Of a stretch of 6,698 nt of DNA, positions 1 through 6,068 are shown in pieces. The notes beneath the pieces are model-generated. The model saw only the letters and a list, made by a program, of their open reading frames with translations. It ran no database searches and was not told where the DNA came from. Source of the DNA: Oscillospiraceae bacterium (lineage in GTDB: Bacteria; Bacillota; Clostridia; Oscillospirales; Oscillospiraceae); NCBI GenBank assembly GCA_017405545.1, contig JAFRAF010000060.1, positions 1 through 6,698 on the forward strand, given 5' to 3'. The first letter of the stretch is position 1; the number at the start of each line of letters is the position of its first letter. A program made the translations under genes and the position numbers.

Positions 1-11
1 AGTGGATACTT

Positions 12-890
12 TTGAAAAGAATTCTGAACAGTTCCTTTACGGCTGTCATCAGCGCCCTCACCGTACTGACACTTATGCTGCTGGCCTTTGTGATATTCTT
101 TATCGTCAAGGAGGCCCTGCCCCTTTTTCGGGAGACCACAGTGCGTGAATTCCTGCTTGGAGATCACTGGATGCCAATGGATTTCTTTGGTGAAAAATCC
201 TACGGCATTTCAAACTTCATGCTGGGTACCCTTTATGTGTCGATCACGGCCATGCTGCTGGCCATACTGATAAGCATAGGCACTGCGGTGTATCTCTCAT
301 GCGTGGCCTCCGACAATGCCCGCAGCCTTCTTTACCCTTTCATTGACCTGCTGGCCGGGATTCCCTCGGTTATCTACGGCTTCATAGGTCTTGTGGTGCT
401 TGTGCGCATATTCATAAAGCTGGGACACCCCTCGGGCCTGTCGGTCCTGACGGCGGGGATACTTCTTGCGGTTATGATCCTCCCCTTCCTCATATCGTCC
501 ATAAGCGACACCATGCTGAAGCTGAAGGAGAGATATATGCCCGTCTCCACGGCCATGGGGGTCGAAAAGTGGTACGCGACAGCGCATATCATCATCCCCC
601 TGTCTGTCAAGAGCATACTCATCAGCATGACTCTGGCGATAGGCCGCGCCATGGGCGAGACAATGGCTGTCATGATGGTTATGGGCAACGCCAATCTCTT
701 CCCGAGGCTACTCGGCAAGGGAGAGACCATAGCCTCTCTCATTGCCCTTGAGATGGGAACGGCGGTTAACGGCAGCGGACATTACCATGCCCTGTACGCT
801 GCCGGACTTGTCCTGCTGATAATCCTCTTTATAATCAATACAGGCATCTCCCTCATCAGAAACAAGGTTATGGGACAGGAGGGGATTTGA
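12..890 (+). CDS. pstC: Phosphate ABC transporter permease PstC
   Basis: This is one of the two membrane subunits of the high-affinity phosphate importer PstSCAB, which moves inorganic phosphate across the cytoplasmic membrane using ATP hydrolysed by PstB. About six hydrophobic segments are visible, near residues 11-35, 72-96, 113-135, 143-165, 198-222 and 258-282. Family hallmarks are AGIPSVIYGFIGL (residues 115-127) and GRAMGETMA (211-219), which keeps the Arg and Glu typical of PstC. The order pstC-pstA-pstB supports the call. The start is uncertain: the first candidate is TTG at 12, and the reading frame stays open through the 11 bases before it (Trp-Ile-Leu), so the true start may lie upstream of the window. 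Length (292 aa) is near normal for short PstC forms. The stop TGA overlaps the pstA start. Confidence 0.95.
   Translation: MKRILNSSFTAVISALTVLTLMLLAFVIFFIVKEALPLFRETTVREFLLGDHWMPMDFFGEKSYGISNFMLGTLYVSITAMLLAILISIGTAVYLSCVASDNARSLLYPFIDLLAGIPSVIYGFIGLVVLVRIFIKLGHPSGLSVLTAGILLAVMILPFLISSISDTMLKLKERYMPVSTAMGVEKWYATAHIIIPLSVKSILISMTLAIGRAMGETMAVMMVMGNANLFPRLLGKGETIASLIALEMGTAVNGSGHYHALYAAGLVLLIILFIINTGISLIRNKVMGQEGI
877..882 (+). promoter_or_regulatory. Ribosome binding site setting the pstA start
   Basis: AGGAGG inside the end of pstC lies 7 bases before the ATG at 890. It favours that ATG over the TTG at 887, which is directly adjacent in the same frame. The pstC stop and the pstA start share a base (TGATG), so translation of the two is probably coupled. 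Confidence 0.8.
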
Positions 891-1723
891 TGCACACACG
901 GGCGCGTATTACAAAAGCATGGGCTTATATAAGCTTCACCCTGACCGTGGCGGTCATAGCTTTTCTGTTCATTTACGTTTTTACCAGCGGCTTCAGCGTT
1001 ATAAGCTGGCAGTTCATCACCGATGTACCCAGAGGTTCGGTGCTGGGCAGCGAGGGCGGCATATGGCCGGCCATCGTGGGGAGTGTATGGTTTACCCTCA
1101 CCGCTCTAATATTAGGCGGTATTCCCGCTGTCGCAACGGCAGTATATGTGGTATACTGTTGCAGGAGCAGTTGGTTCGAGAAATTCATACATACCATAAT
1201 GCAGAGCATAGCCGGCATTCCCTCCATCGTACTCGGCCTGTTCTCATACAGTCTGCTTGTGCGCACTCTGGGCTTCGGCCGCTGTATATTATCCGGAGGC
1301 ATCGCCCTTGCGATTATGATACTCCCCTTTATTGAGACGCGAACGGAAAAGGCAATGCGCGAGCTGCCAAAGGAGACGATATTCGAGTCTTACGCTCTGG
1401 GCTGCTCCAGACTCTATACCATATTGCACATAGTCTTTCCGGCTATCAAGGGCGAGCTGGTGTCCGGGCTCATCCTCGGCGGCTGCTTTGCCATGGGCGC
1501 CACCGCTCCGCTTATATTCACAGGCGGAGTGGCCTTTGCCTCTGTGCCGAACACGGTAATGGAGCCCGCCATGGCCCTTCCGCTGCATCTGTATCTGTTG
1601 CTGGCCCAGGGGACATCCATGCCCCAGGCCTACGGAACCGCATTTGTGCTTATGCTCATAGTGCTTGTGACGAATATCATCGCCACATTTTACTCCCGGA
1701 GGAAAAAACGCAGATGGAAATAA
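890..1723 (+). CDS. pstA: Phosphate ABC transporter permease PstA
   Basis: This is the second membrane subunit of the Pst phosphate importer and pairs with PstC. The 277-residue protein has an N-terminal membrane segment (about 11-35), further hydrophobic stretches, the PstA/PstC hallmark AGIPSIVLGLF (108-118), and a basic C-terminal tail (YSRRKKRRWK). ATG 890 is chosen because AGGAGG precedes it by 7 bases. It overlaps pstC by one base and pstB by ten, so it belongs to the same operon. One thing is odd: where PstA proteins usually read RAxGETAP, this one reads FAMGATAP (200-207). The conserved Arg is Phe200 and the conserved Glu is Ala204. The rest of the protein looks intact, so this is a divergent but probably functional permease rather than a pseudogene. 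Family assignment is firm; the effect of the substitutions is unknown. Confidence 0.93.
   Translation: MHTRARITKAWAYISFTLTVAVIAFLFIYVFTSGFSVISWQFITDVPRGSVLGSEGGIWPAIVGSVWFTLTALILGGIPAVATAVYVVYCCRSSWFEKFIHTIMQSIAGIPSIVLGLFSYSLLVRTLGFGRCILSGGIALAIMILPFIETRTEKAMRELPKETIFESYALGCSRLYTILHIVFPAIKGELVSGLILGGCFAMGATAPLIFTGGVAFASVPNTVMEPAMALPLHLYLLLAQGTSMPQAYGTAFVLMLIVLVTNIIATFYSRRKKRRWK
1698..1702 (+). promoter_or_regulatory. Ribosome binding site for pstB
   Basis: GGAGG within the end of pstA lies 11 bases before ATG 1714 and 23 bases before the in-frame ATG 1726. The distance favours 1714 as the pstB start, giving a 10-base overlap with pstA. Confidence 0.65.
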
Positions 1724-2463
1724 TCATGAAAATCGACGGTCTTTCCGCTTATTATGATGGAAAAATCGCTGTGGATAGTGTATCATTGGAGATACCTAAA
1801 AACCGTATAAGCGCGATAATCGGCCCCTCCGGCTGCGGCAAATCCACCCTCCTGCGCTGTATGAACAGGATGATCGAGGAGGAGATGGACACAAAGGTTG
1901 AGGGCAGTGTGTACCTGGAAGGCAAGGATATTGCGTCTATCCCCAAGGATGAGCTCAGGCGAAAGATAGGTATGGTGTTCCAGAGCCCCGCCCCATTTCC
2001 CTTTTCCATATACAAAAACATGACCTACGCCCCCAAATACTACGGTATACGCGGCAAGGACAGACTCAATGCTCTGGTAATTGAAAAGCTCAAGATGGCA
2101 GGACTCTATGACGAGGTCAAGGATGAGCTGAACAAAAGCGCCTTAAAGCTTTCAGGCGGGCAGCAACAGCGCCTGTGCATTGCCAGGACTCTCAGTATTG
2201 AGCCGGATGTTCTTCTTCTTGACGAGCCATGCTCGGCACTGGACTTGGGAAGCACGGCTGCAATCGAAAAGATGTTGACAGATCTCAAGGAACTCTATAC
2301 AATAGTTATCGTCACTCACAATCTGGCCCAGGCGAAGCGCATTGGCGACTACACCGCTTTCCTGTATAACGGAAAGCTCATAGAGTGGGCGCCGAAGGAC
2401 AGCTTCTTCAGTTCACCCTCAAAAGAGGAGACCAAGGCCTTCCTCAGCGGGATGTACGGTTAA
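1714..2463 (+). CDS. pstB: Phosphate ABC transporter ATP-binding protein PstB
   Basis: This is the cytoplasmic ATPase that powers PstC/PstA. All ABC ATPase motifs are present: Walker A GPSGCGKST (residues 37-45), Q-loop Gln90 within FQSPAPFPFSIYKN (89-102), signature LSGGQQQR (146-153), Walker B VLLLDE (166-171), D-loop SALD (174-177) and H-loop His202. The CxNRM stretch after Walker A and the PxPFPxSIYxN segment after the Q-loop are specific to PstB. At 249 aa it has the normal family length. ATG 1714 is preferred over ATG 1726 because of ribosome binding site distance. It is coupled to pstA upstream and followed after 17 bases by the small HAD gene. No phoU is seen after it within the window. 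Confidence 0.97.
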   Translation: MEIIMKIDGLSAYYDGKIAVDSVSLEIPKNRISAIIGPSGCGKSTLLRCMNRMIEEEMDTKVEGSVYLEGKDIASIPKDELRRKIGMVFQSPAPFPFSIYKNMTYAPKYYGIRGKDRLNALVIEKLKMAGLYDEVKDELNKSALKLSGGQQQRLCIARTLSIEPDVLLLDEPCSALDLGSTAAIEKMLTDLKELYTIVIVTHNLAQAKRIGDYTAFLYNGKLIEWAPKDSFFSSPSKEETKAFLSGMYG

Positions 2464-2480
2464 AACGCGGGGGTAATAAT

Positions 2481-2948
2481 ATGATAAAAATCGAAATACC
2501 AGGCAGAGAGGCGCTTGTGTTGAACTACCTGGCCGTGGACTATAACGGTACAATTGCAAAGGACGGGAAGCTCATAGAGGGTCTTGCAGAGCGTTTTGAA
2601 ATGCTTAAGGACAGGCTGGAGATAATAATACTCACAGCCGATACATACGGCACAGTAAAAAAACAGTGTGCGGAGTTGCCGGTCCGGGTGGAGACTTTCC
2701 CCCGCCCCGGCGCTGCCGAGTGCAAGCTGGAGATCGTAAACTCTCTGGGTGACGGCGTTGTCTGCCTCGGCAACGGCTTTAACGATATACTCATGTTTGA
2801 CGCGGCTGATTTGTCCGTCGCCGTACTCGATGCCGAGGGTATGTGCGCAGCCCTCCTGCCCCATGCCGATGTGCTGGTCATGTCCCCCCTCGACGCGCTT
2901 GATCTGCTCATAAAACCGGACAGGCTACGCGCAACTCTGAGAAGTTAA
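2481..2948 (+). CDS. Small HAD-superfamily protein, COG4087-like (soluble P-type ATPase-like)
   Basis: A 155-residue cytoplasmic protein built as a minimal HAD fold without an obvious cap domain. HAD motifs are visible: motif I VDYNGT (19-24) with the nucleophile candidate Asp20; motif II LTADT with Thr52; motif III Lys82; motif IV GNGFND (97-102) with Asp102. The usual second Asp of motif I (DxD) is Asn22. From memory, the xDxNGTxAxDGKLI and GNGxND patterns are typical of the COG4087 group annotated as soluble P-type ATPase or HAD hydrolase, whose substrate is not established. P-type ATPases also lack the second Asp. ATG 2481 has a weak GGGGG ribosome binding site 7 bases upstream. An in-frame start at 2385 would overlap pstB by 79 bases and is not favoured. 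The position 17 bases after pstB implies cotranscription with pst. A role in phosphate metabolism is only inferred. Confidence 0.85.
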   Translation: MIKIEIPGREALVLNYLAVDYNGTIAKDGKLIEGLAERFEMLKDRLEIIILTADTYGTVKKQCAELPVRVETFPRPGAAECKLEIVNSLGDGVVCLGNGFNDILMFDAADLSVAVLDAEGMCAALLPHADVLVMSPLDALDLLIKPDRLRATLRS

Positions 2949-2960
2949 TAATCCGTTAAT

Positions 2961-2988
2961 TTGACAAAGGGCCTACAGATGGTATAAT
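2961..2988 (+). promoter_or_regulatory. Consensus sigma-70 promoter overlapping the terminator hairpin
   Basis: TTGACA (2961-2966) and TATAAT (2983-2988) are both perfect consensus hexamers, separated by 16 bases. The predicted start point is about 2995. The -10 box sits inside the left arm of the inverted repeat 2979-3013, and the dyad centre (2996) nearly coincides with the predicted start. The promoter would drive the lipoprotein gene at 3098. Chance occurrence is possible because the -10 lies in a palindromic AT-rich stem, but two perfect boxes at near-ideal spacing in an intergenic region are persuasive. Confidence 0.65.
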
Positions 2989-3023
2989 ATCCGTGATACG
3001 GGTATTATACCATTTCTTTTTTT
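2979..3023 (+). terminator. Rho-independent terminator of the pst/HAD operon
   Basis: The left arm 2979-2993 and right arm 2999-3013 are complementary over 15 bp with one G-U pair, enclosing a 5-base loop (TGATA). A T-run with one C follows (3013-3023). It begins 30 bases after the HAD gene stop, where the operon should end. The stem is AT-rich and less GC-heavy than a textbook terminator. The same dyad could instead, or also, be a protein-binding operator because it covers the -10 box and predicted start of the promoter at 2961. Confidence 0.75.
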
Positions 3024-3030
3024 CAATTTT

Positions 3031-3059
3031 TTGACGATCAGATGCTTTTTTATTGTGAT
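3031..3059 (+). promoter_or_regulatory. Possible second promoter for the lipoprotein gene
   Basis: TTGACG (3031-3036, 5 of 6 consensus) is followed after 17 bases by TGTGAT (3054-3059, 4 of 6). The predicted start is near 3066, leaving a short leader before the ribosome binding site at 3083. It is weaker than the promoter at 2961 but lies wholly downstream of the terminator. Confidence 0.35.
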
Positions 3060-3082
3060 AAAACTCTCGAGTGAATATTTGC

Positions 3083-3090
3083 AAAGGAGG
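3083..3090 (+). promoter_or_regulatory. Ribosome binding site setting the lipoprotein start
   Basis: AAAGGAGG lies 7 bases before GTG 3098. This places the start at 3098 rather than at the in-frame GTG 3071, which would add nine residues ahead of the signal peptide and has no ribosome binding site. Confidence 0.85.
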
Positions 3091-3097
3091 AATAAAG

Positions 3098-4354
3098 GTG
3101 AAAAAACTTGCGCTTTTTCTTGTGTTGACAGTTTTGCTGTTTACCCTGTGCGCATGCGGTTCAGCGGATGAGACGGAAGAGCCGTCCGCGCCTCAGGCGC
3201 AGACGGTGACCATCAAGGCCTCTGTGATGGAGGTAAAGGATGTATATATCCTGGCATCCCCCGTTTCAGCGGGAAGCGGCGCGACGATGCTAATGACTGT
3301 GTACACCCCAGACAGCACCGTGTACACAGACCCAAATGGCAACGCGCTGGACAGAGCGGCTCTTAAACAGGGACAGACGATTGAAATCGACTACATGGGA
3401 TTCCCCACAAACCCCTATCCTGAGGAGCTCAACGCTGACAGGATACAGATCCTGGACGACATAGCCAGGGATGAAAGCGGAGCAGAGGAACAGAACTCCG
3501 GACTGGGTGCCGGAAGCCTTCAGTTCAATCTGGGTTCATACGCCTGTGAGGTAACTATCCCCTCTGACTGGACGGGGATATATGACTACAGGATTTACGA
3601 TGACGGCAGCGGTATTGAGTTCATATCCGCAAACAATGAATCCTGCGGCGGCGTGGTCTTTGCCATCTGGGCGGTAGACGATGAAAACGCCGCCGACCCC
3701 CAGTATTTCAGCTTATGCAGCGACACCGCAAAGCTCATGGACGGTGATCTGACAAACGGGGTTTCGTTCTATCTTGTGCACCCCTACACCGATGTGGAGT
3801 ACGACTATGAAAACGAGTCGCTGACCGCCGAGTACAACACCATGCTTGCGGGAGAGGACTCCGTTATGCGCTCCTTCCAGTGGTACGGCACAGGCGCGGA
3901 CGCCGAGGAGGACGACGGCACGATAACATTTATGGTCGAGGGTCAGCCCGAAAAGATCGCCGTCACTCCCTACTCATTGAACAACTGTACCATCCGCGTC
4001 CCCACCGAGGGCTGGATAGCCTATGACGACGAGAACACCGACGGCTTCGGTCCCCTGGTATTTACCCCTATTGACAATAACGACGTCTCCCTTTCGTTCT
4101 ACATAAGCCCTGAAACAGGTATTGAAGATATGAAAGCCCAGTTCGGGCAGCAGGAGTGGCAGCAGTGGAAAGCCATCCCAGGCGGAGGCGAGAGCTGCAG
4201 ATGCAGCTTCACAAACGGCGATACCTTGATGAGCTGCTTTCTTGTCCAGTACGGACAGGACACCGTGATCATACTTTGCCAGTGCCCGATGGAGGCTGCG
4301 GAGGGCTTCGGTGTCCGTATGGACACGATTGCGGGAACGCTTAAAATACAATAG
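3098..4354 (+). CDS. Secreted lipoprotein of unknown function with three putative domains
   Basis: A 418-residue exported protein. A lipoprotein signal peptide is clear: KK at 2-3, a hydrophobic core at 4-17, and lipobox L17-C-A-C20, so Cys20 should be lipidated and anchor the protein on the outer face of the membrane. An acidic Ser/Pro linker (21-35) follows. Residues 36-119 are beta-rich with a GQTIEIDYMG stretch, which suggests a small OB-like barrel (inference). Residues 140 to about 283 and 285-418 each open with a similar pattern, CEVTIPSDW (150-158) and CTIRVPTEGW (297-306), and may be a diverged duplication. The last domain carries two Cys-x-Cys pairs, C367/C369 and C394/C396. The protein is strongly acidic. 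It has its own promoter candidates and sits between a terminator and a hairpin, so it is probably monocistronic. I do not recognise a named family. Start GTG 3098 fits both the ribosome binding site and the signal peptide. Confidence 0.88.
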   Translation: MKKLALFLVLTVLLFTLCACGSADETEEPSAPQAQTVTIKASVMEVKDVYILASPVSAGSGATMLMTVYTPDSTVYTDPNGNALDRAALKQGQTIEIDYMGFPTNPYPEELNADRIQILDDIARDESGAEEQNSGLGAGSLQFNLGSYACEVTIPSDWTGIYDYRIYDDGSGIEFISANNESCGGVVFAIWAVDDENAADPQYFSLCSDTAKLMDGDLTNGVSFYLVHPYTDVEYDYENESLTAEYNTMLAGEDSVMRSFQWYGTGADAEEDDGTITFMVEGQPEKIAVTPYSLNNCTIRVPTEGWIAYDDENTDGFGPLVFTPIDNNDVSLSFYISPETGIEDMKAQFGQQEWQQWKAIPGGGESCRCSFTNGDTLMSCFLVQYGQDTVIILCQCPMEAAEGFGVRMDTIAGTLKIQ

Positions 4355-4367
4355 TTCAATATACGAC

Positions 4368-4412
4368 CTGATAACGGACAGGACTCAGCTGAGATACCTG
4401 TCTGTTATTCAG
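4368..4412 (+). terminator. Stem-loop after the lipoprotein gene, possible terminator
   Basis: Left arm 4368-4382 pairs with right arm 4397-4412 over 15 pairs with one G-U and one bulged T, around a 14-base loop. The loop contains the palindrome CTCAGCTGAG. It starts 13 bases after the lipoprotein stop. The nearest T-run (4433-4439) is 20 bases past the stem, so it is not a classical intrinsic terminator. It may aid termination, protect the mRNA 3' end, or be a regulatory structure. Confidence 0.5.
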
Positions 4413-4459
4413 TATTGCGGTCTGATATGCTGTTTTTTTCACTACAAGTGTTCGGATTT

Positions 4460-4477
4460 TTAACAGATTTTTTAACA
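4460..4477 (+). promoter_or_regulatory. TTAACA direct repeat, possible PhoP (Pho) box
   Basis: TTAACA at 4460-4465 recurs at 4472-4477 with 6 bases between, within a longer 13-base repeat (TTTTTAACAGATT, 4457-4469 and 4469-4481, period 12). Bacillus-type PhoP binds TTAACA-like direct repeats spaced about 5 bases apart. It lies upstream of the promoter at 4499, where an activator could sit. The region is AT-rich, only two half-sites are seen, and the period is slightly long, so this is tentative. Confidence 0.35.
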
Positions 4478-4498
4478 GATTAATTGTCTGTGCGGCTA

Positions 4499-4527
4499 TT
4501 GACTCCGCACCTTTGGAATAGTAAAAT
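4499..4527 (+). promoter_or_regulatory. Promoter of the DUF1846-holB unit
   Basis: TTGACT (4499-4504, 5 of 6) and TAAAAT (4522-4527, 5 of 6) are separated by 17 bases, giving a predicted start near 4534. A perfect TATAAT directly follows (4527-4532) but is 22 bases from this -35 box, so it would need another -35 or an activator. A 6-bp inverted repeat, GTGCGG (4490-4495) and CCGCAC (4505-4510), flanks the -35 hexamer and could be an operator. Confidence 0.6.
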
Positions 4528-4570
4528 ATAATTGTCATAGTGTTTCAAGCAGCTATGGAGGTAAAGCAAA

Positions 4571-6055
4571 ATGACTCGCATCGGCTTCGATAACGACAAA
4601 TATATAAAAGAACAGTCCGAACAGATAAGAAAGCGTATCAGCAAGTTCGGCGGCAAGCTCTATCTTGAATTCGGTGGCAAACTTTTTGACGATTACCACG
4701 CTTCCCGCGTTCTGCCCGGGTTTAAGCCCGACAGTAAGATGAAGATGCTTGTCAAGCTGAAGGATCAGATAGAAATAGTTATAGCCATCAATTCCGCCGA
4801 CATAGAAAAAAACAAGGTCAGGGGCGATTTGGGCATTACCTACGATCTGGACACGCTCCGACTCATAGACGCTTTCCGCGATTTCGGTTTTATGGTGGGC
4901 AGTGTCGTTCTCACCCGTTTTGCCTCACAGCCGGCGGCGGAGGCATTTCAGAACCGACTTGAGGCTCTGGGCCTGAAGGTCTACAGGCACTACCCCATCA
5001 GCGGTTATCCAACAGATATATCCACGATAGTCAGCAGCGAGGGATACGGAAAAAACGACTATATAGAGACCAGCCGTTCCCTTGTGGTTGTGACCGCGCC
5101 GGGTCCCGGAAGCGGAAAAATGGCCACCTGTCTCAGTCAGCTCTATCACGACAATCTCCGCGGGATAAAGGCCGGATACGCGAAGTTTGAAACATTTCCC
5201 GTATGGAATCTCCCCCTTCGTCACCCGGTCAATCTGGCATACGAAGCCGCTACAGCCGATCTGAAGGATGTAAATGTTCTGGATTCATACCATATAGACG
5301 CCTATGGGGAATTGGCCGTTAACTACAACAGAGATATGGATGTTTTTCCCGTGCTATATTCCATATTTGAGCGAATATACGGGGAGTCCCCCTACAAGTC
5401 CCCCACGGATATGGGCGTAAATATGGCCGGCCACTGCATTATCGACGACGAAGCTGTTCGAGCCGCATCCAAGGATGAGATAGTCCGCCGCTATTTTATT
5501 GCCAAATGCAACGAGAAAAAGGGCCTTTCAGACGGCACCGAAGCCATGAAGATAGAACTGCTCATGAAGGCGGCCGGAGTAGACGTAAACTCGCGTCCCG
5601 CCCGGGCGGAAGCTCTTGAACGCGAGGATGTCACCGGCGAGCCCGCAGCCGCAATTCAGTTAAACGACGGACGAATCATCAGCGGGAAGACATCCCATCT
5701 TCTCGGTGCGATATCAGCCACCCTGATAAACGCGCTGAAGGTATTGGGTAATATAGAAGAGGATATACACCTCATCTCCCCCACTATCATCGAGCCGGTT
5801 CAGGATTTGAAGGTAAATCATCTCTCCAGCCAGAATCCACGCCTGCACACGGACGAGGTCCTCGTTGCCCTGTCCATATGTGCGGCCACGGACCCGAAGG
5901 CCGAGAAGGCCATACATCAGCTGAGCAAGCTCAAGGGCTGTGAGGCCCATTCCACCGTAATACTCTCCCAGGTGGATGAGACAATAATGAAAAAACTGGG
6001 AATAAATATTACGTGTGAGCCGAAGTATCAGTCCGAAAAGCTGTTCCACAAGTAA
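4571..6055 (+). CDS. DUF1846 / UPF0371 family protein
   Basis: A 494-residue protein matching, from memory, the conserved UPF0371 (DUF1846) family of Bacillota and Actinobacteria. Its biochemical function is not established as far as I know. Recognisable blocks are IGFDNDKYIKEQS (4-16), LYLEFGGKLFDDYHASRVLPG (30-50), GYPTDIS, TAPGPGSGKMAT (175-186), GYAKFETFPVWNLPL, YEAATADLKDVN, NYNRD and YKSPTDMGVN. The GPGSGK segment resembles a phosphate-binding P-loop but has Met184 where a Walker A motif has Ser or Thr. There is no signal peptide or membrane segment, so it is cytoplasmic. The full family length is present and nothing looks broken. GGAGG (4557-4561) lies 9 bases before ATG 4571. The holB-like gene begins 13 bases after its stop, so the two are likely cotranscribed. 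Confidence 0.93.
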   Translation: MTRIGFDNDKYIKEQSEQIRKRISKFGGKLYLEFGGKLFDDYHASRVLPGFKPDSKMKMLVKLKDQIEIVIAINSADIEKNKVRGDLGITYDLDTLRLIDAFRDFGFMVGSVVLTRFASQPAAEAFQNRLEALGLKVYRHYPISGYPTDISTIVSSEGYGKNDYIETSRSLVVVTAPGPGSGKMATCLSQLYHDNLRGIKAGYAKFETFPVWNLPLRHPVNLAYEAATADLKDVNVLDSYHIDAYGELAVNYNRDMDVFPVLYSIFERIYGESPYKSPTDMGVNMAGHCIIDDEAVRAASKDEIVRRYFIAKCNEKKGLSDGTEAMKIELLMKAAGVDVNSRPARAEALEREDVTGEPAAAIQLNDGRIISGKTSHLLGAISATLINALKVLGNIEEDIHLISPTIIEPVQDLKVNHLSSQNPRLHTDEVLVALSICAATDPKAEKAIHQLSKLKGCEAHSTVILSQVDETIMKKLGINITCEPKYQSEKLFHK

Positions 6056-6068
6056 GGCGGAGGCGCTT

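Noticed and set aside
374..742. 122-codon open frame on the minus strand
   Set aside because: It is a shadow of pstC with low-complexity, Met/Arg/Ser-rich translation and no ribosome binding site of note.
2385..2480. Upstream in-frame start extending the HAD protein by 32 residues
   Set aside because: It would overlap pstB by 79 bases, and the extra residues do not resemble a HAD N-terminus. ATG 2481 gives the MIKIEIPGRE start expected for the family.
2983..3040. Divergent minus-strand promoter using the TATAAT in the right arm of the hairpin
   Set aside because: The palindrome creates a minus-strand TATAAT, but no good -35 lies 16-18 bases from it: TTGAAA is only 11 bases away. There is also no minus-strand gene to serve.
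4527..4532. TATAAT as the main -10 box for DUF1846
   Set aside because: It is 22 bases from TTGACT and has no other good -35. TAAAAT at 4522 has ideal 17-base spacing, though activator-dependent use of TATAAT remains possible.
5093..5128. DUF1846 as a P-loop NTPase or kinase
   Set aside because: The loop has no GK(S/T) and no matching Walker B was found, so a nucleotide-hydrolysing function was not assigned.
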